Assembly: GCF_022809125.1 (NCBI RefSeq)
Contig: NZ_JALGBI010000003.1
Coordinates: 124,001-188,000 of the forward strand
Source of the DNA: Variovorax terrae
GTDB lineage: Bacteria > Pseudomonadota > Gammaproteobacteria > Burkholderiales > Burkholderiaceae_C
Reading direction: 5' to 3'
DNA: 64,000 nucleotides
Below the pieces are notes generated by a model. It was given only the letters and a program-made list of their open reading frames with translations. It did not search any database and was not told where the DNA came from. Below are positions 10,316-18,627 of the stretch, one piece after another. The number at the start of each line of letters is the position of its first letter. Position 1 is the first letter of the stretch. The translations under genes and the position numbers were made by a program.

Positions 10316-11464
10316 TCAGGACAATCCGTACAGTCTCGCCGCGTTGCCGTAAATGATCTTGTGGCGCTCGGCCTGGGGCAGGTGGTCGAACAGCTTGTGG
10401 ATGTAGGACTGCGAGTCCGGCCAGATGCCATCGGGATGCGGGAAGTCCGATGCCCAGAGGATGTTGTCGTACCCGGCGTGCTGGAGCACGGGGATGGCCG
10501 ACTCCTCGGTCTGAAAGGACGCATGGCACTGGCGGTACCAATAGTCGGACGGCCGCAGGGACAGCTTGATGGTGTGGCGAAACTCCTCGTCGTAGCTCCA
10601 GTTGAGCCGGTCGAGGATGTAGGGAATCCAGCCGATGCCCGATTCGGCGAACACGATGCGCACCTGCGGGAAGCGCTCCAGCACCCCGCCCATCACCAGC
10701 CCGGTCAGCACGCGCGCGGCGCGGAAGATCTGGCCGCAGGCAAAGGCCGCGCCGCGCGCACCTTCCCTGGTCACGGCGTCCCAGCCCGTCATGTCCGGCA
10801 TCTCCGGCCCGAAGGTGTGGAAGTGCACCGGCATCCGCGTTTCATTGGCGAACGCCCAGAACGGATTCCAGTCGGGGTGGTAGTACGGTTTCGCGGTCGG
10901 CGCGGCCGCGGCCATGTCCAGCCCGCGGTAGCCTCCCGCAGCGGCGATGCGCATGGCTTCCTGCAGCGCCATCTCGGGCGTGTGGCAGGGAATGTTCGCC
11001 AGTCCGAGCAGCCGGCTGGGCGCATAGGCGCAGAAGGTGCGCAGCCAGTCGTTGTAGATCCTGAGCATCACGACCGAGGCCTCGTCGTCCTTCAGCCGGT
11101 CCGACATGCCCAGGATGCCGTACAGGACCTCGCCGTCGACGCCGTCCAGCGCCTGGTCCCTGACCCGCAGTTCGGGGGTCGAGATCCGCCGGATGCCCTT
11201 GGCCCCGTCGGAAAACAGGCCGTGCTCAGCCATCCGGTCCGCCCGCTGGATCTTGCCCGGCTCATAGGGCCGGCCCGTTGCGCCGAGCGCGCAGGCGAAG
11301 CCCAGGTGCAGGCCCGAACGGGTGGTCCAGCGGGGGCCCTGGGCGGTAGGTTCCTGGAACGGCATGCGGTCGCGGAATGCCGCGGGAGCGTTCTCGGTGA
11401 ACAGTTCCGGCGGCAGCCAGGACATGTCGATGTGCGAATCGGCGGAAATGCAGCGTTGTTTCAT
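10316..11464 (-). CDS. metal-dependent amidohydrolase/decarboxylase (amidohydrolase_2)
   Basis: A 382-residue TIM-barrel hydrolase of the ACMSD/LigW-like amidohydrolase_2 family, which includes zinc- or manganese-dependent decarboxylases and hydrolases of aromatic acids. The N-terminal metal site is ADSHID (D-x-H rather than H-x-H), followed by a central HFHTFG, the FAESGIGWIP segment and the C-terminal WASDFPHPDG with the catalytic Asp. The length fits the family. It starts 11 bases after the ThDP enzyme gene ends, so it belongs to the same operon. A decarboxylase role on an aromatic or unsaturated carboxylic acid is likely from family and context; the substrate is not identified. Confidence 0.87.
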   Translation of the reverse strand: MKQRCISADSHIDMSWLPPELFTENAPAAFRDRMPFQEPTAQGPRWTTRSGLHLGFACALGATGRPYEPGKIQRADRMAEHGLFSDGAKGIRRISTPELRVRDQALDGVDGEVLYGILGMSDRLKDDEASVVMLRIYNDWLRTFCAYAPSRLLGLANIPCHTPEMALQEAMRIAAAGGYRGLDMAAAAPTAKPYYHPDWNPFWAFANETRMPVHFHTFGPEMPDMTGWDAVTREGARGAAFACGQIFRAARVLTGLVMGGVLERFPQVRIVFAESGIGWIPYILDRLNWSYDEEFRHTIKLSLRPSDYWYRQCHASFQTEESAIPVLQHAGYDNILWASDFPHPDGIWPDSQSYIHKLFDHLPQAERHKIIYGNAARLYGLS

Positions 11465-11475
11465 GGATTACCTTG

Positions 11476-13158
11476 TCAGTGGGAGGCGGGAGCGGCCGCG
11501 AGGCCGAGTTTCTTGGGCGCCCATTCCACCCAGACGTCGAAGTCGGGCCTGGTACGCACATCCACGAGGTAGAGGCCGCGCAGCTTTTCTGGCGTGATCC
11601 GGAAGTTGTCGAGATCCTCCTTGGTGCGCAGGGTCTCGCCGGCGCCGCCAACGGCGCGGGCAAGCGCCTCATACGAGCGGTACTCCCACTGCGCGGCGGC
11701 CATGCTCATGGTGTGGCCGTCCCTGCGGAGGTGGCTCAGGTGGCGCGACTCGGAGCCGTACTGCGCATCGTTCATCACGATGACCAGCATCTGGCGGTGG
11801 TAGCGGGTGACCGTATCGAGCTCCTGCGCGTTCATCAGGAAGCCGCCATCGCCGCACACCAGCACCAGCGGCCGGTCCTGCGCCGCGTAGCCCGCTCCGA
11901 GCGCCGCCCCGATCCCCAGGCCGATCGAGGCGAACCCCGATGTGTAGAGGTAGCTGCGCGCATCGCGCGCCGGCAGCAAATGGTGCAGGGTCTCGATGCA
12001 GCGCCCCCCGTCAGTGACGACCATCCTGTCTTCAGGGAGATCGCGGTGCAGGCGCTGGAACAGCGTGCGTGGATCGATTCCGGTGCTGTCGCTCACGTCG
12101 TCGCTGGCACGGTGCGGGTAGAAGCTGGCGATCTGCGCGCTCAAGGCGGCGGCGGGCGGCCTTGCCGGGATGTCCCGGGCGCACAGTTCGGCGAGCAGCG
12201 CCTGCGCGGTCAGCCGCGCGTCGCCGATCACGGAGACGTCCACGCGATGGAAATCGGGCGTGTTGAGCAGATGGCTGTCCACGTGGATCACCGGCTTGCC
12301 TTCGAAGAGCTTCTGCCGCTTCGTCTGCAGGTTGTTCAAGGAGGCGCCGAACACCAGCACGCAGTCCGCGTCGCGCAGCCAGAGGTCCGTCTGAGGATGG
12401 GAGCAGACCCCGACCAGGCCCACGTCCGGCTGGTCGCGGTCGAAGAAATTCTGGGCCAGCATGCTGTGGCAGAAGGCCGCGCCCAGGTGCTGTCCCAGCG
12501 ACTGGATGGCCTCTTTCGCCTCCGAATGCACCGCGCCCTGGCCGACCAGGATGGCCGGCATGCGGGCCCGGCTCAGCAAGTCCACGGCGCGCGCGATGTC
12601 CGTTGGGGCGGGCGCAGCGCGCGGCAAGTCCAGCAGACCCGGGCCCCAGGGCGCGTCATGGCTGGCGAGTTCCTTTTCCTGATGGTCGTTGTAGATGCCC
12701 ACCACCTGGGGCTGGCGCGTCTGGTAGGCCAGCTTCGTGGCCCGCACGAGCGTGCTCGCGATTTTTTCCGGCTGCTCGACCTGGTGAAAGGCGGCGCCCG
12801 TGAGCTCCACGAAGCTGCGATGGTCCATGCGCTGCGGGGCCGTCGGATTGGACAAGGCCGGAATCCCGATCAGCAGCACGACCGGCGAGTTGTCCCGTGC
12901 GGCTGCCGCCAGCGCGGTGAATGCGTTGCCGATGCCGGGGCCGTGGGTGGTGGTGGCCAGGCCGACGCGGCCCGAGGCCCGGGCGTAGCCCGCGGCGGCG
13001 TTCACGGCGCTCGCTTCGTGGCGCACCGACACATACTCGAAGAGCGCGCGATCGACGCCGTGGCAGAGCCAGGGCAGATTGCCGGCGCCCATCAACCCGA
13101 ATACCTGGCGGAACCCCAGCTCGGCCACCGTGCTCGCGATCAGTTCGAAGCCGTACAT
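11476..13158 (-). CDS. thiamine-diphosphate-dependent enzyme (acetolactate synthase-like)
   Basis: A 560-residue ThDP enzyme of the acetolactate synthase/benzoylformate decarboxylase superfamily. The N-terminal Pyr domain has the catalytic Glu in VSVRHEASAVNAAAGYARASG (split here as RHEASAVNAAAGYA). The middle domain follows, and the C-terminal PP domain carries GDGGFLMNAQEL through VIVMNDAQYG, the GDG...N cofactor motif. A good AGGAG precedes ATG 13158, which is preferred over an upstream TTG. There is no adjacent regulatory subunit, so it is unlikely to be the anabolic IlvB. In this operon a 2-oxoacid decarboxylase or carboligase role in degradation is more probable. Confidence 0.88.
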   Translation of the reverse strand: MYGFELIASTVAELGFRQVFGLMGAGNLPWLCHGVDRALFEYVSVRHEASAVNAAAGYARASGRVGLATTTHGPGIGNAFTALAAAARDNSPVVLLIGIPALSNPTAPQRMDHRSFVELTGAAFHQVEQPEKIASTLVRATKLAYQTRQPQVVGIYNDHQEKELASHDAPWGPGLLDLPRAAPAPTDIARAVDLLSRARMPAILVGQGAVHSEAKEAIQSLGQHLGAAFCHSMLAQNFFDRDQPDVGLVGVCSHPQTDLWLRDADCVLVFGASLNNLQTKRQKLFEGKPVIHVDSHLLNTPDFHRVDVSVIGDARLTAQALLAELCARDIPARPPAAALSAQIASFYPHRASDDVSDSTGIDPRTLFQRLHRDLPEDRMVVTDGGRCIETLHHLLPARDARSYLYTSGFASIGLGIGAALGAGYAAQDRPLVLVCGDGGFLMNAQELDTVTRYHRQMLVIVMNDAQYGSESRHLSHLRRDGHTMSMAAAQWEYRSYEALARAVGGAGETLRTKEDLDNFRITPEKLRGLYLVDVRTRPDFDVWVEWAPKKLGLAAAPASH

Positions 13159-13169
13159 GGGCCGGCTCC

Positions 13170-13613
13170 TCAACGCACCGCCAGGACCTGGCCGAAGAAC
13201 ACCTCCACCGTGACCTTCTCGGCGATCATCCAGACGCCGTTCTCGCGCCTGAACTTCATGTGGTACTCGCCGATCGCAGGAGCGCCGATCGAAGGCACCG
13301 GCCCCCGCAGCGGATGGCCGCCGTCGTTGATCGCCCCCACGAGATAGCAGGTGGTGGACGCGTTGTTCTCGTCGTGCAGCTCGAAGATGATGTTGGTGAT
13401 CAGATGCCGCACCAGGCGGTCCTTCGGCCGCATGGAAATGCCGGCCAGGACTGCGTCCTTGCCGCGCAGTTCGCCACGGGACGGGCTCTTGTACAGGCAG
13501 TCCTGCGAAAACAGCGCGAGCATGCTGGCGTAGTCCTGGTAGTCGTAGTACCGCGTCATGCGGTAGATCAATTGCTCGATCTCGGTCTTGGCTTCTAGGT
13601 ATGACGGGCTCAT
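13170..13613 (-). CDS. SnoaL-like/NTF2-fold protein, paralogue 1
   Basis: A 147-residue protein of the SnoaL-like (NTF2-like) fold, related to the small subunits of ring-hydroxylating dioxygenases and to small hydratases and isomerases. It begins MSPSYLEAKTEIEQLIYRM. It is clearly paralogous to the next gene upstream: both share a YDYxDYxxMxALFxxD-like segment, a DRLVRHxxxN segment, GHPxxxxVxxxGxPAxxEYHxxFRR and a C-terminal VEVFxGQVL. The gap to the ThDP gene is 11 bases. In the operon it could act on a strained or unsaturated intermediate. No alpha subunit or ferredoxin is nearby, so a dioxygenase role is unlikely. Confidence 0.75.
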   Translation of the reverse strand: MSPSYLEAKTEIEQLIYRMTRYYDYQDYASMLALFSQDCLYKSPSRGELRGKDAVLAGISMRPKDRLVRHLITNIIFELHDENNASTTCYLVGAINDGGHPLRGPVPSIGAPAIGEYHMKFRRENGVWMIAEKVTVEVFFGQVLAVR

Positions 13614-13632
13614 TCTTGGTGCTTTCGTGGTT

Positions 13633-14121
13633 TCAAGGTTGGATGAAGAGGGTGTGTAGCGGGCCGCCGTCTTCTGCATGCTGCAGGACCTGGCCGGAGA
13701 AAATCTCCACGGTCCGCTTGCGTGAAATCAGCCAGCGGCCATCGACGCGCCGGAAGGCAAAGTGGTATTCGGCGAAGGCGGGCGGGCCCACCTGCGCAAC
13801 GGCGCGCGTGACCGGGTGGCCGTGGTGGTTGATGTAGGCGGTCACGTAGCACAGGCCCTGGGCGCTGTCCCGGTTCAGCAGATCGATGACGGTGTTGCTC
13901 AGGACGTGGCGGACCAGTCGATCGGGCTCACGGTCGCGCATCAGCTGCAGGATGGCGGCGCGCCCGCAAACATCGCCGCGCCAGTTGGCATAGTGGGCGT
14001 CTTCGGTGTAGAGCGCCACCATCTCGGTGTATTCGTGCAGCTCATAGTGCCGGTTGACACGCGACATCAGCTCCGAAAGTTCGGCTTTGGCGCTCAGGAT
14101 GTCGATGGGTTCGAGTGACAT
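13633..14121 (-). CDS. SnoaL-like/NTF2-fold protein, paralogue 2
   Basis: A 162-residue SnoaL-like protein and first gene of the minus-strand catabolic operon. It begins MSLEPIDILSAKAELSELM. It shares about half its residues by eye with the following gene (HYELHEYTEMVALYTEDAHY, PDRLVRHVLSNTV, VEIFSGQVL), indicating a tandem duplication. The extra C-terminal tail QHAEDGGPLHTLFIQP is absent from its partner. Start 14121 is chosen because the open frame upstream runs through the regulatory spacer. A 20-bp palindrome lies 9 bases upstream of the start, and a LysR-type box about 80 bases upstream. Confidence 0.75.
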   Translation of the reverse strand: MSLEPIDILSAKAELSELMSRVNRHYELHEYTEMVALYTEDAHYANWRGDVCGRAAILQLMRDREPDRLVRHVLSNTVIDLLNRDSAQGLCYVTAYINHHGHPVTRAVAQVGPPAFAEYHFAFRRVDGRWLISRKRTVEIFSGQVLQHAEDGGPLHTLFIQP

Positions 14122-14129
14122 GGTGTGTT

Positions 14130-14149
14130 CGATGCAAGACAGTGCATCG
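14130..14149. promoter_or_regulatory. 20-bp palindrome near operon start
   Basis: CGATGCAAGACAGTGCATCG has seven-base arms around a six-base centre. It sits 9-28 bases upstream of the first SnoaL-like start codon. It could be a second regulator site or a hairpin in the leader overlapping the ribosome-binding region. Confidence 0.4.
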
Positions 14150-14200
14150 CAGTATCCAGGCCGCCCTGGTGCCGCACAACCGCGCGCCGGGACTATGCGA

Positions 14201-14217
14201 TATGAGCCGTGTTCATA
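14201..14217. promoter_or_regulatory. LysR-type box upstream of catabolic operon
   Basis: TATGAGCCGTGTTCATA is a TATGA-N7-TCATA dyad with a T-N11-A core at 14203-14215. It lies about 80 bp upstream of the operon start and on the regulator's side of the divergent spacer. It matches the half-sites of the box at 8410-8426 upstream of the porin. Confidence 0.6.
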
Positions 14218-14537
14218 CGCTCTGCCGGGGCGGCCTGGCGTTTGCCGGGATGTCGGCCGGTGGCAGGCCCTTGGCGCGCACACGGCGGCTGGGGCTGCCA
14301 CGCAGTAAAGGGCTTGCGCCGTCCGCTCCGAGCGTTGGGCAGGAGGTCCGCCTGGAATGGGGATGGCGGATTTCAAGTAGATTACTGGCGTGCGGGCGGA
14401 TTTGCGGCCGTGCGAAGGATTGGCCATGCAAGGCATGCGCGCGAACGGTGGCGCACCAGTCCCTAGAATGATTCAACTGCTCAACCATCGGCCCGCGGCG
14501 ACGCGCGGCGGGCCGGCTCTCCTTCCAGCACACGCCT

Positions 14538-15437
14538 ATGCACCTCCGGGATCTCGATCTCAACCTGTTGAAGGTGTTCGATGCCGTGTACCGGCTGCGA
14601 AGCGTCAGCCGTGCCGCCGATGCGCTGGGCCTGACGCAGTCCGCGGTCAGCCATCGGATCGGGCAGCTTCGCGTCATCCTCAAAAGTCCGCTGTTCCTGC
14701 GCGTGCCCAGCGGGGTCAAGCCGACGCCGAAGGCGGATCGGCTGGCCGTCGCAGTGCAGATGGCGCTGGCCACGCTGGAGCGCGCGGTGGAGGAAAGTGA
14801 ACAGTTCGACCCCGCCCTGTCTCACAAGACCTTCCGCTTCCACTTGAGCGACGTCGGCGAGCGCGCGTTCCTGCCGCGCCTGTCCCGGGCGCTGGAAACC
14901 GCGACGCCCAACATCACCCTGGCATCGTTTCAGTTCCCCGATGCCGAGATCGAGAGCGCCCTGCACGAGGGGGCGATCCATTACGCCATCGGGTATCTGC
15001 CGCAGTTGGTTGGCTGCCATTCGCACCTCCTGCTGGAAGACACCTACGGCCTCGTGGTGCGCACGGGCCATCCGGTGCTGGACGAGCTCGCGGCGTCGCC
15101 GGGTTCGGTCGAACCCTTGCTGAAGCTGGAGTTCGTGGTGAGCAAAGCGCACGCGCATGGCTTGCGGGTGCTGGAGCAGTTGGGCGCCGCAAGCCGCGTG
15201 CGTGTGACGACCTCGCAGGAGGCCGCTGTGCCGTCCATCGTGCGCGAGAGCGGGCTGGCGGGCATCGTCGCGTTGCGTTGCTCGCAGGCACTGGGCGCGC
15301 TGGACGGCTGCCAGGTGGTGCCGACGGCCATCACGCCGGTCTCATGCAATGTGTCGCTCTACTGGAGCCGCCGGTTCGACGCGAACGTCGCCAACGGCTG
15401 GCTGCGCGCCCGCCTGCTGGAACTGTTCCCGGCCTGA
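14538..15437 (+). CDS. LysR-family regulator of the adjacent catabolic block
   Basis: A 299-residue LysR-type regulator of the NodD/NahR-like subgroup. The helix-turn-helix MHLRDLDLNLLKVFDAVYR with SVSRAADALGLTQSAVSHRI is characteristic of this subgroup, which often responds to aromatic compounds or their degradation products. The effector domain spans about 90-295. It is divergent from the six-gene operon ending with the porin, and the shared T-N11-A boxes suggest it controls both the operon and the porin. The MFS exporter gene follows in the same direction, 111 bases downstream. Confidence 0.92.
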   Translation: MHLRDLDLNLLKVFDAVYRLRSVSRAADALGLTQSAVSHRIGQLRVILKSPLFLRVPSGVKPTPKADRLAVAVQMALATLERAVEESEQFDPALSHKTFRFHLSDVGERAFLPRLSRALETATPNITLASFQFPDAEIESALHEGAIHYAIGYLPQLVGCHSHLLLEDTYGLVVRTGHPVLDELAASPGSVEPLLKLEFVVSKAHAHGLRVLEQLGAASRVRVTTSQEAAVPSIVRESGLAGIVALRCSQALGALDGCQVVPTAITPVSCNVSLYWSRRFDANVANGWLRARLLELFPA

Positions 15438-15548
15438 AGCGCGTCCTGCGGCGGCTGTATGAATGCCGTCGATGTTGCTTATGAGGGCCTTCAGGAACGC
15501 CCCTCGGGGGGCGCAGCATGCCAAACTCGGTGGCACTCTCCGCGACCG

Positions 15549-17162
15549 ATGAAGCCACTCTCCCTTCCTGACGTGCTGACCCCGCTGCGCCAACCCGCGT
15601 TCCGCCTGCTGTGGCTGACCTGGGCGGCGGCGAATGTCTGCATGTGGATGAATGACATGGCCGCCGCCTGGCTGATGACCTCGCTCACCACGTCGGCCAC
15701 CATGATTGCCCTGGTGCAGACGGCCGCCACCCTGCCGGTCTTCATGCTCAGCATGCCCAGCGGCGTGCTGGCCGACCTGTTCGAGAGGCGGGCCATCCTG
15801 ATTGCGACGCAGGTGTGGGCCGCCGCGGCCGCGCTGGTGCTGGCCGCTGCCGCCTCCACCGGCCACCTGGAGCCGCACCTCCTGCTGGCGCTGGTGTTCG
15901 CCAACGGGGCGGCCCTGGCAATGCGAGGCCCGGCCTTCGTGGCCACCGTGCCGGACATCGTCAACCGGGCCGAATGGCCGAAAGCGTTCGCGCTGACCGG
16001 CGTGGCATCGCATGGGGCGCGCATCGTCGGGCCCATCGTGGCCGGCCTCGTGATCGGGGCTGCGGGTGCGGGTGCCGTCTTCGCGCTCAACGCCGCCATT
16101 GCGATGCTCACCGCGGTGTCGCTGTGGCGTCTGCGCGGCCTGAAGCCCGTGCGCGCCCTGGATGCGCAAGCCTTGCCCAGAGAGCCGTTCTTCACGGCCT
16201 TGCGGGTCGGGTTGCAGTACGCCGCCCACACCGACAGGGTGAAGATGATCCTGCTGCGAGTGCTGGCTTTCTACCTTGCGGCCGTGGGCTTGCTGGCGCT
16301 GCTGCCAGCCGTGGTGAAAGGCCGGTGGATGGGCGGAGCGGGCACCTACACCGCCATGTTCGCGGTGATCGGAGCGGGTGCGATCGCCGTCACCTGGCTG
16401 CTGCCCCGCCTGCGCGCGCGCGCCAGCGACCAGCAGCTGCTGGCCGCTGCCGTGCTGGGGTATGCGGCGGCCCTGGCGATCGTGGCTATCGCGCCTCAGC
16501 CATGGCAGGCCGCGCCTGCCCTGGCCCTCGCGGGCGCTGCCTGGATGCTGGCCAGCAACCAGTTCATCACCGAACTGCAGTCCATCCTGCCGTCCTGGGT
16601 GCGGGCGCGGGGCGTCTCCTGCTACCACACGGTCCTCATGGCCGGGAACGCGGGCGGAGCGCTTCTGTGGGGACGGCTGGCCGACACCACCGGCCTGCGC
16701 ACCAGCCTGCTTTGCGCCGCAGTGGCGACTGCGGCGCTGGTCGTGCTGATCGCCGTGACGGACCGCGCGTCGCTCGAGGAGGACATCACACCCGATGCGT
16801 TTCAGCCCGTTGCCGGCGGCCCGGTGGCCACGGCGGCCAGCGGCCGCGTCTTCACCACCATCGAATACCGCGTGGCCGCGCGGGACCATGCCGAGTTCTG
16901 CGGCCTGATGCAGGCGACACGCAAGTCACGGCTGCGCTCCGGCGCCCTCGGCTGGAAGCTGCTGCGCGATGCGGCCGACAGCACCCATTTCGTGGAAGCC
17001 TTCTCGGACGTGTCGTGGACCGAGATGCGGCGCCGCATGCAGCGCTCGGTGGCGCATGACAAGGCACTGCGCGACCGCCGGCACGCGCTGCATATGTGCC
17101 CCGGCAAGCCGCGCGTGCGGATCCTGCTCACGCAGCCGCATCAAACGAGCCAAACATCCTAG
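15549..17162 (+). CDS. MFS exporter fused to C-terminal ABM-like domain
   Basis: A 537-residue protein. Residues 1-410 form a 10-12 helix major facilitator of the MFS_3/transmembrane secretion effector (EntS-like) family, with motif GVLADLFERRAIL after the second helix and ALAMRGPAFVATVPDIV in the middle. Residues from about 430 form a soluble domain, RVFTTIEYRVAARDHAEFCGLM...HFVEAFSDVSWTEMRRRM, resembling antibiotic-biosynthesis monooxygenase/dimeric alpha-beta-barrel folds. This fusion recurs in the family. The start at 15549 avoids a 30-residue low-quality extension. It lies downstream of the LysR gene, so export of a toxic intermediate or a related compound is possible. Substrate unknown. 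Confidence 0.85.
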   Translation: MKPLSLPDVLTPLRQPAFRLLWLTWAAANVCMWMNDMAAAWLMTSLTTSATMIALVQTAATLPVFMLSMPSGVLADLFERRAILIATQVWAAAAALVLAAAASTGHLEPHLLLALVFANGAALAMRGPAFVATVPDIVNRAEWPKAFALTGVASHGARIVGPIVAGLVIGAAGAGAVFALNAAIAMLTAVSLWRLRGLKPVRALDAQALPREPFFTALRVGLQYAAHTDRVKMILLRVLAFYLAAVGLLALLPAVVKGRWMGGAGTYTAMFAVIGAGAIAVTWLLPRLRARASDQQLLAAAVLGYAAALAIVAIAPQPWQAAPALALAGAAWMLASNQFITELQSILPSWVRARGVSCYHTVLMAGNAGGALLWGRLADTTGLRTSLLCAAVATAALVVLIAVTDRASLEEDITPDAFQPVAGGPVATAASGRVFTTIEYRVAARDHAEFCGLMQATRKSRLRSGALGWKLLRDAADSTHFVEAFSDVSWTEMRRRMQRSVAHDKALRDRRHALHMCPGKPRVRILLTQPHQTSQTS

Positions 17163-17225
17163 GGTTTTTACCTAGATTCAGCAGCCCGGCTGGTCAGGTT
17201 GCTTAAAAGCGCGCAAGCCTACAGT

Positions 17226-17247
17226 CCGATGACAACTCTGCCATCGG
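17226..17247. promoter_or_regulatory. inverted repeat before citrate-type symporter gene
   Basis: CCGATG (17226-17231) and CATCGG (17242-17247) form an inverted repeat with a ten-base spacer, ending just before the ribosome-binding GGAGG region. It may be an operator or a small leader hairpin. Confidence 0.3.
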
Positions 17248-17257
17248 AGGCCCCGCC

Positions 17258-18562
17258 ATGAAGCCCGCCCTCGCCACCCAGCCGGCCTCGTCCAAGTTCG
17301 CCACCGTCCTGCGCGTGACCGGCGGCAACTTCATGGAGATGTTCGATTTCTTCCTGTTCGGCTTCTATGCCACGCAGATCTCCAAGGCTTTCTTCCCCGC
17401 GGGCAACGAGTTCGCCTCGCTGATGCTGACCTTCATGACCTTCGGCGCGGGCTTCCTGATGCGGCCGCTGGGCGCGATCTTCCTCGGCGCCTACGTCGAC
17501 CGCGTGGGCCGCCGCAAGGGCCTGATCGTGACACTCGCGCTGATGGCCGTCGGCACGCTGCTGATTGCCTGCGTGCCGTCCTACGCCACCATTGGCCTGG
17601 CGGCGCCGCTCTTGGTGCTGATCGGGCGGCTGCTGCAGGGCTTCTCGGCCGGCGTCGAGCTGGGCGGCGTGTCGGTCTACCTGTCGGAGATGGCCACGCC
17701 CGGGCACAAGGGCTTCTACGTGAGCTGGCAGTCGGCCAGCCAGCAGGTCGCCATCATCGTGGCGGCGGCGCTGGGCTACTGGCTCAACGTGACCTTCAGC
17801 CCCGCCGAGATTTCCGACTTCTACTGGCGCATCCCGTTCTTCGTCGGCTGCCTGATCGTGCCGGTGCTGTTCATCATCCGCCGCTCGCTGCAGGAGACCG
17901 AGGAATTCATGGCGCGCAAGCACCGGCCCGACGCGCGCGAGATCTTCCGCTCGATGGTCAGCAACTGGGGGCTGGTGATTGCCGGGATGATGCTGGTGTC
18001 GATGACCACCGTCTCGTTCTACCTGATCACGGTCTACACCCCGACCTTCGGCAAGAACGTGCTGCACCTCTCGACCACCGACGCGCTGGTGGTGACGCTG
18101 TGCGTGGCGGTCTCCAACTTCTTCTGGCTGCCCGTCATGGGCGCGCTGTCGGACCGCGTGGGCCGCAAGCCGCTGCTGGTCGTGTTCACCGTGCTCACCG
18201 TGCTCACGGCCTACCCGGCGCTCAAGTGGCTGGTCGCCGCGCCCGACTTCGGCCGCATGCTCGAGGTGGAGCTGTGGCTGTCGTTCCTCTACGCGAGCTA
18301 CAACGGCGCGATGGTGGTGGCGCTGACCGAGGTGATGCCAGTGAACGTGCGCACCGCGGGCTTCTCGCTGGCCTACAGCCTGGCCACCGCGATCTTCGGC
18401 GGCTTCACGCCCGCCATCGCCACCGGGCTGATCGAGTGGACCGGCGACAAGGCCGCCCCGGGCTGGTGGATGACGGCCGCCGCCACCTGCGGCCTGATCG
18501 CGACGCTGCTGCTCTACCGGCGCGGCGCGGGGCGCACGCCGGCGCTTGGCGCGCTCGCGTGA
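17258..18562 (+). CDS. MFS citrate/tricarballylate-type proton symporter
   Basis: A 434-residue inner-membrane transporter of the metabolite:H+ symporter branch of the major facilitator superfamily, with 12 predicted helices. The N-terminus [20 protein letters not shown], the loop DRVGRRKGL after the second helix, and [20 protein letters not shown] with [20 protein letters not shown] match CitA/TcuC-type proteins closely. It probably imports citrate or a similar tricarboxylate with protons. No catabolic gene for such a substrate is adjacent. The TGA stop (18560-18562) touches a family 1 repeat. Confidence 0.9.
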   Translation: MKPALATQPASSKFATVLRVTGGNFMEMFDFFLFGFYATQISKAFFPAGNEFASLMLTFMTFGAGFLMRPLGAIFLGAYVDRVGRRKGLIVTLALMAVGTLLIACVPSYATIGLAAPLLVLIGRLLQGFSAGVELGGVSVYLSEMATPGHKGFYVSWQSASQQVAIIVAAALGYWLNVTFSPAEISDFYWRIPFFVGCLIVPVLFIIRRSLQETEEFMARKHRPDAREIFRSMVSNWGLVIAGMMLVSMTTVSFYLITVYTPTFGKNVLHLSTTDALVVTLCVAVSNFFWLPVMGALSDRVGRKPLLVVFTVLTVLTAYPALKWLVAAPDFGRMLEVELWLSFLYASYNGAMVVALTEVMPVNVRTAGFSLAYSLATAIFGGFTPAIATGLIEWTGDKAAPGWWMTAAATCGLIATLLLYRRGAGRTPALGALA

Positions 18563-18627
18563 ATGCTATTTAATTTATAGCTAACAATGACCACGGGACA
18601 AGGACCTCTGGCACTTTTCATTGCAAA
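18562..18627. repeat. family 1 interspersed repeat, copy B
   Basis: Head AATGCTATTTAATTTATAGC, then the conserved centre CCACGGGACAAGGAC, then a tail with ATTGCAAAA. It shares the 15-base centre exactly with copy C at 40.5 kb. It fills the gap between two convergent genes and contains the stop codon of the AAA ATPase gene (18618-18620). Confidence 0.8.

Larger units (their letters stand above)
14122..14537. other. 416-bp divergent regulatory spacer
   Basis: Non-coding region between the catabolic operon and its LysR regulator. It holds a palindrome at 14130-14149 and a LysR-type box at 14201-14217, annotated separately. The remainder (14220-14537) is G+C rich and shows no supported gene or obvious repeat. 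Confidence 0.6.

Noticed and set aside
9257..13347. Two long plus-strand open frames opposite the catabolic operon
   Set aside because: They mirror the Bug receptor, amidohydrolase and ThDP genes and carry no family motifs.
13170..14121. Ring-hydroxylating dioxygenase beta subunits
   Set aside because: There is no alpha subunit, Rieske protein, ferredoxin or reductase nearby; only the SnoaL/NTF2-like fold is supported.
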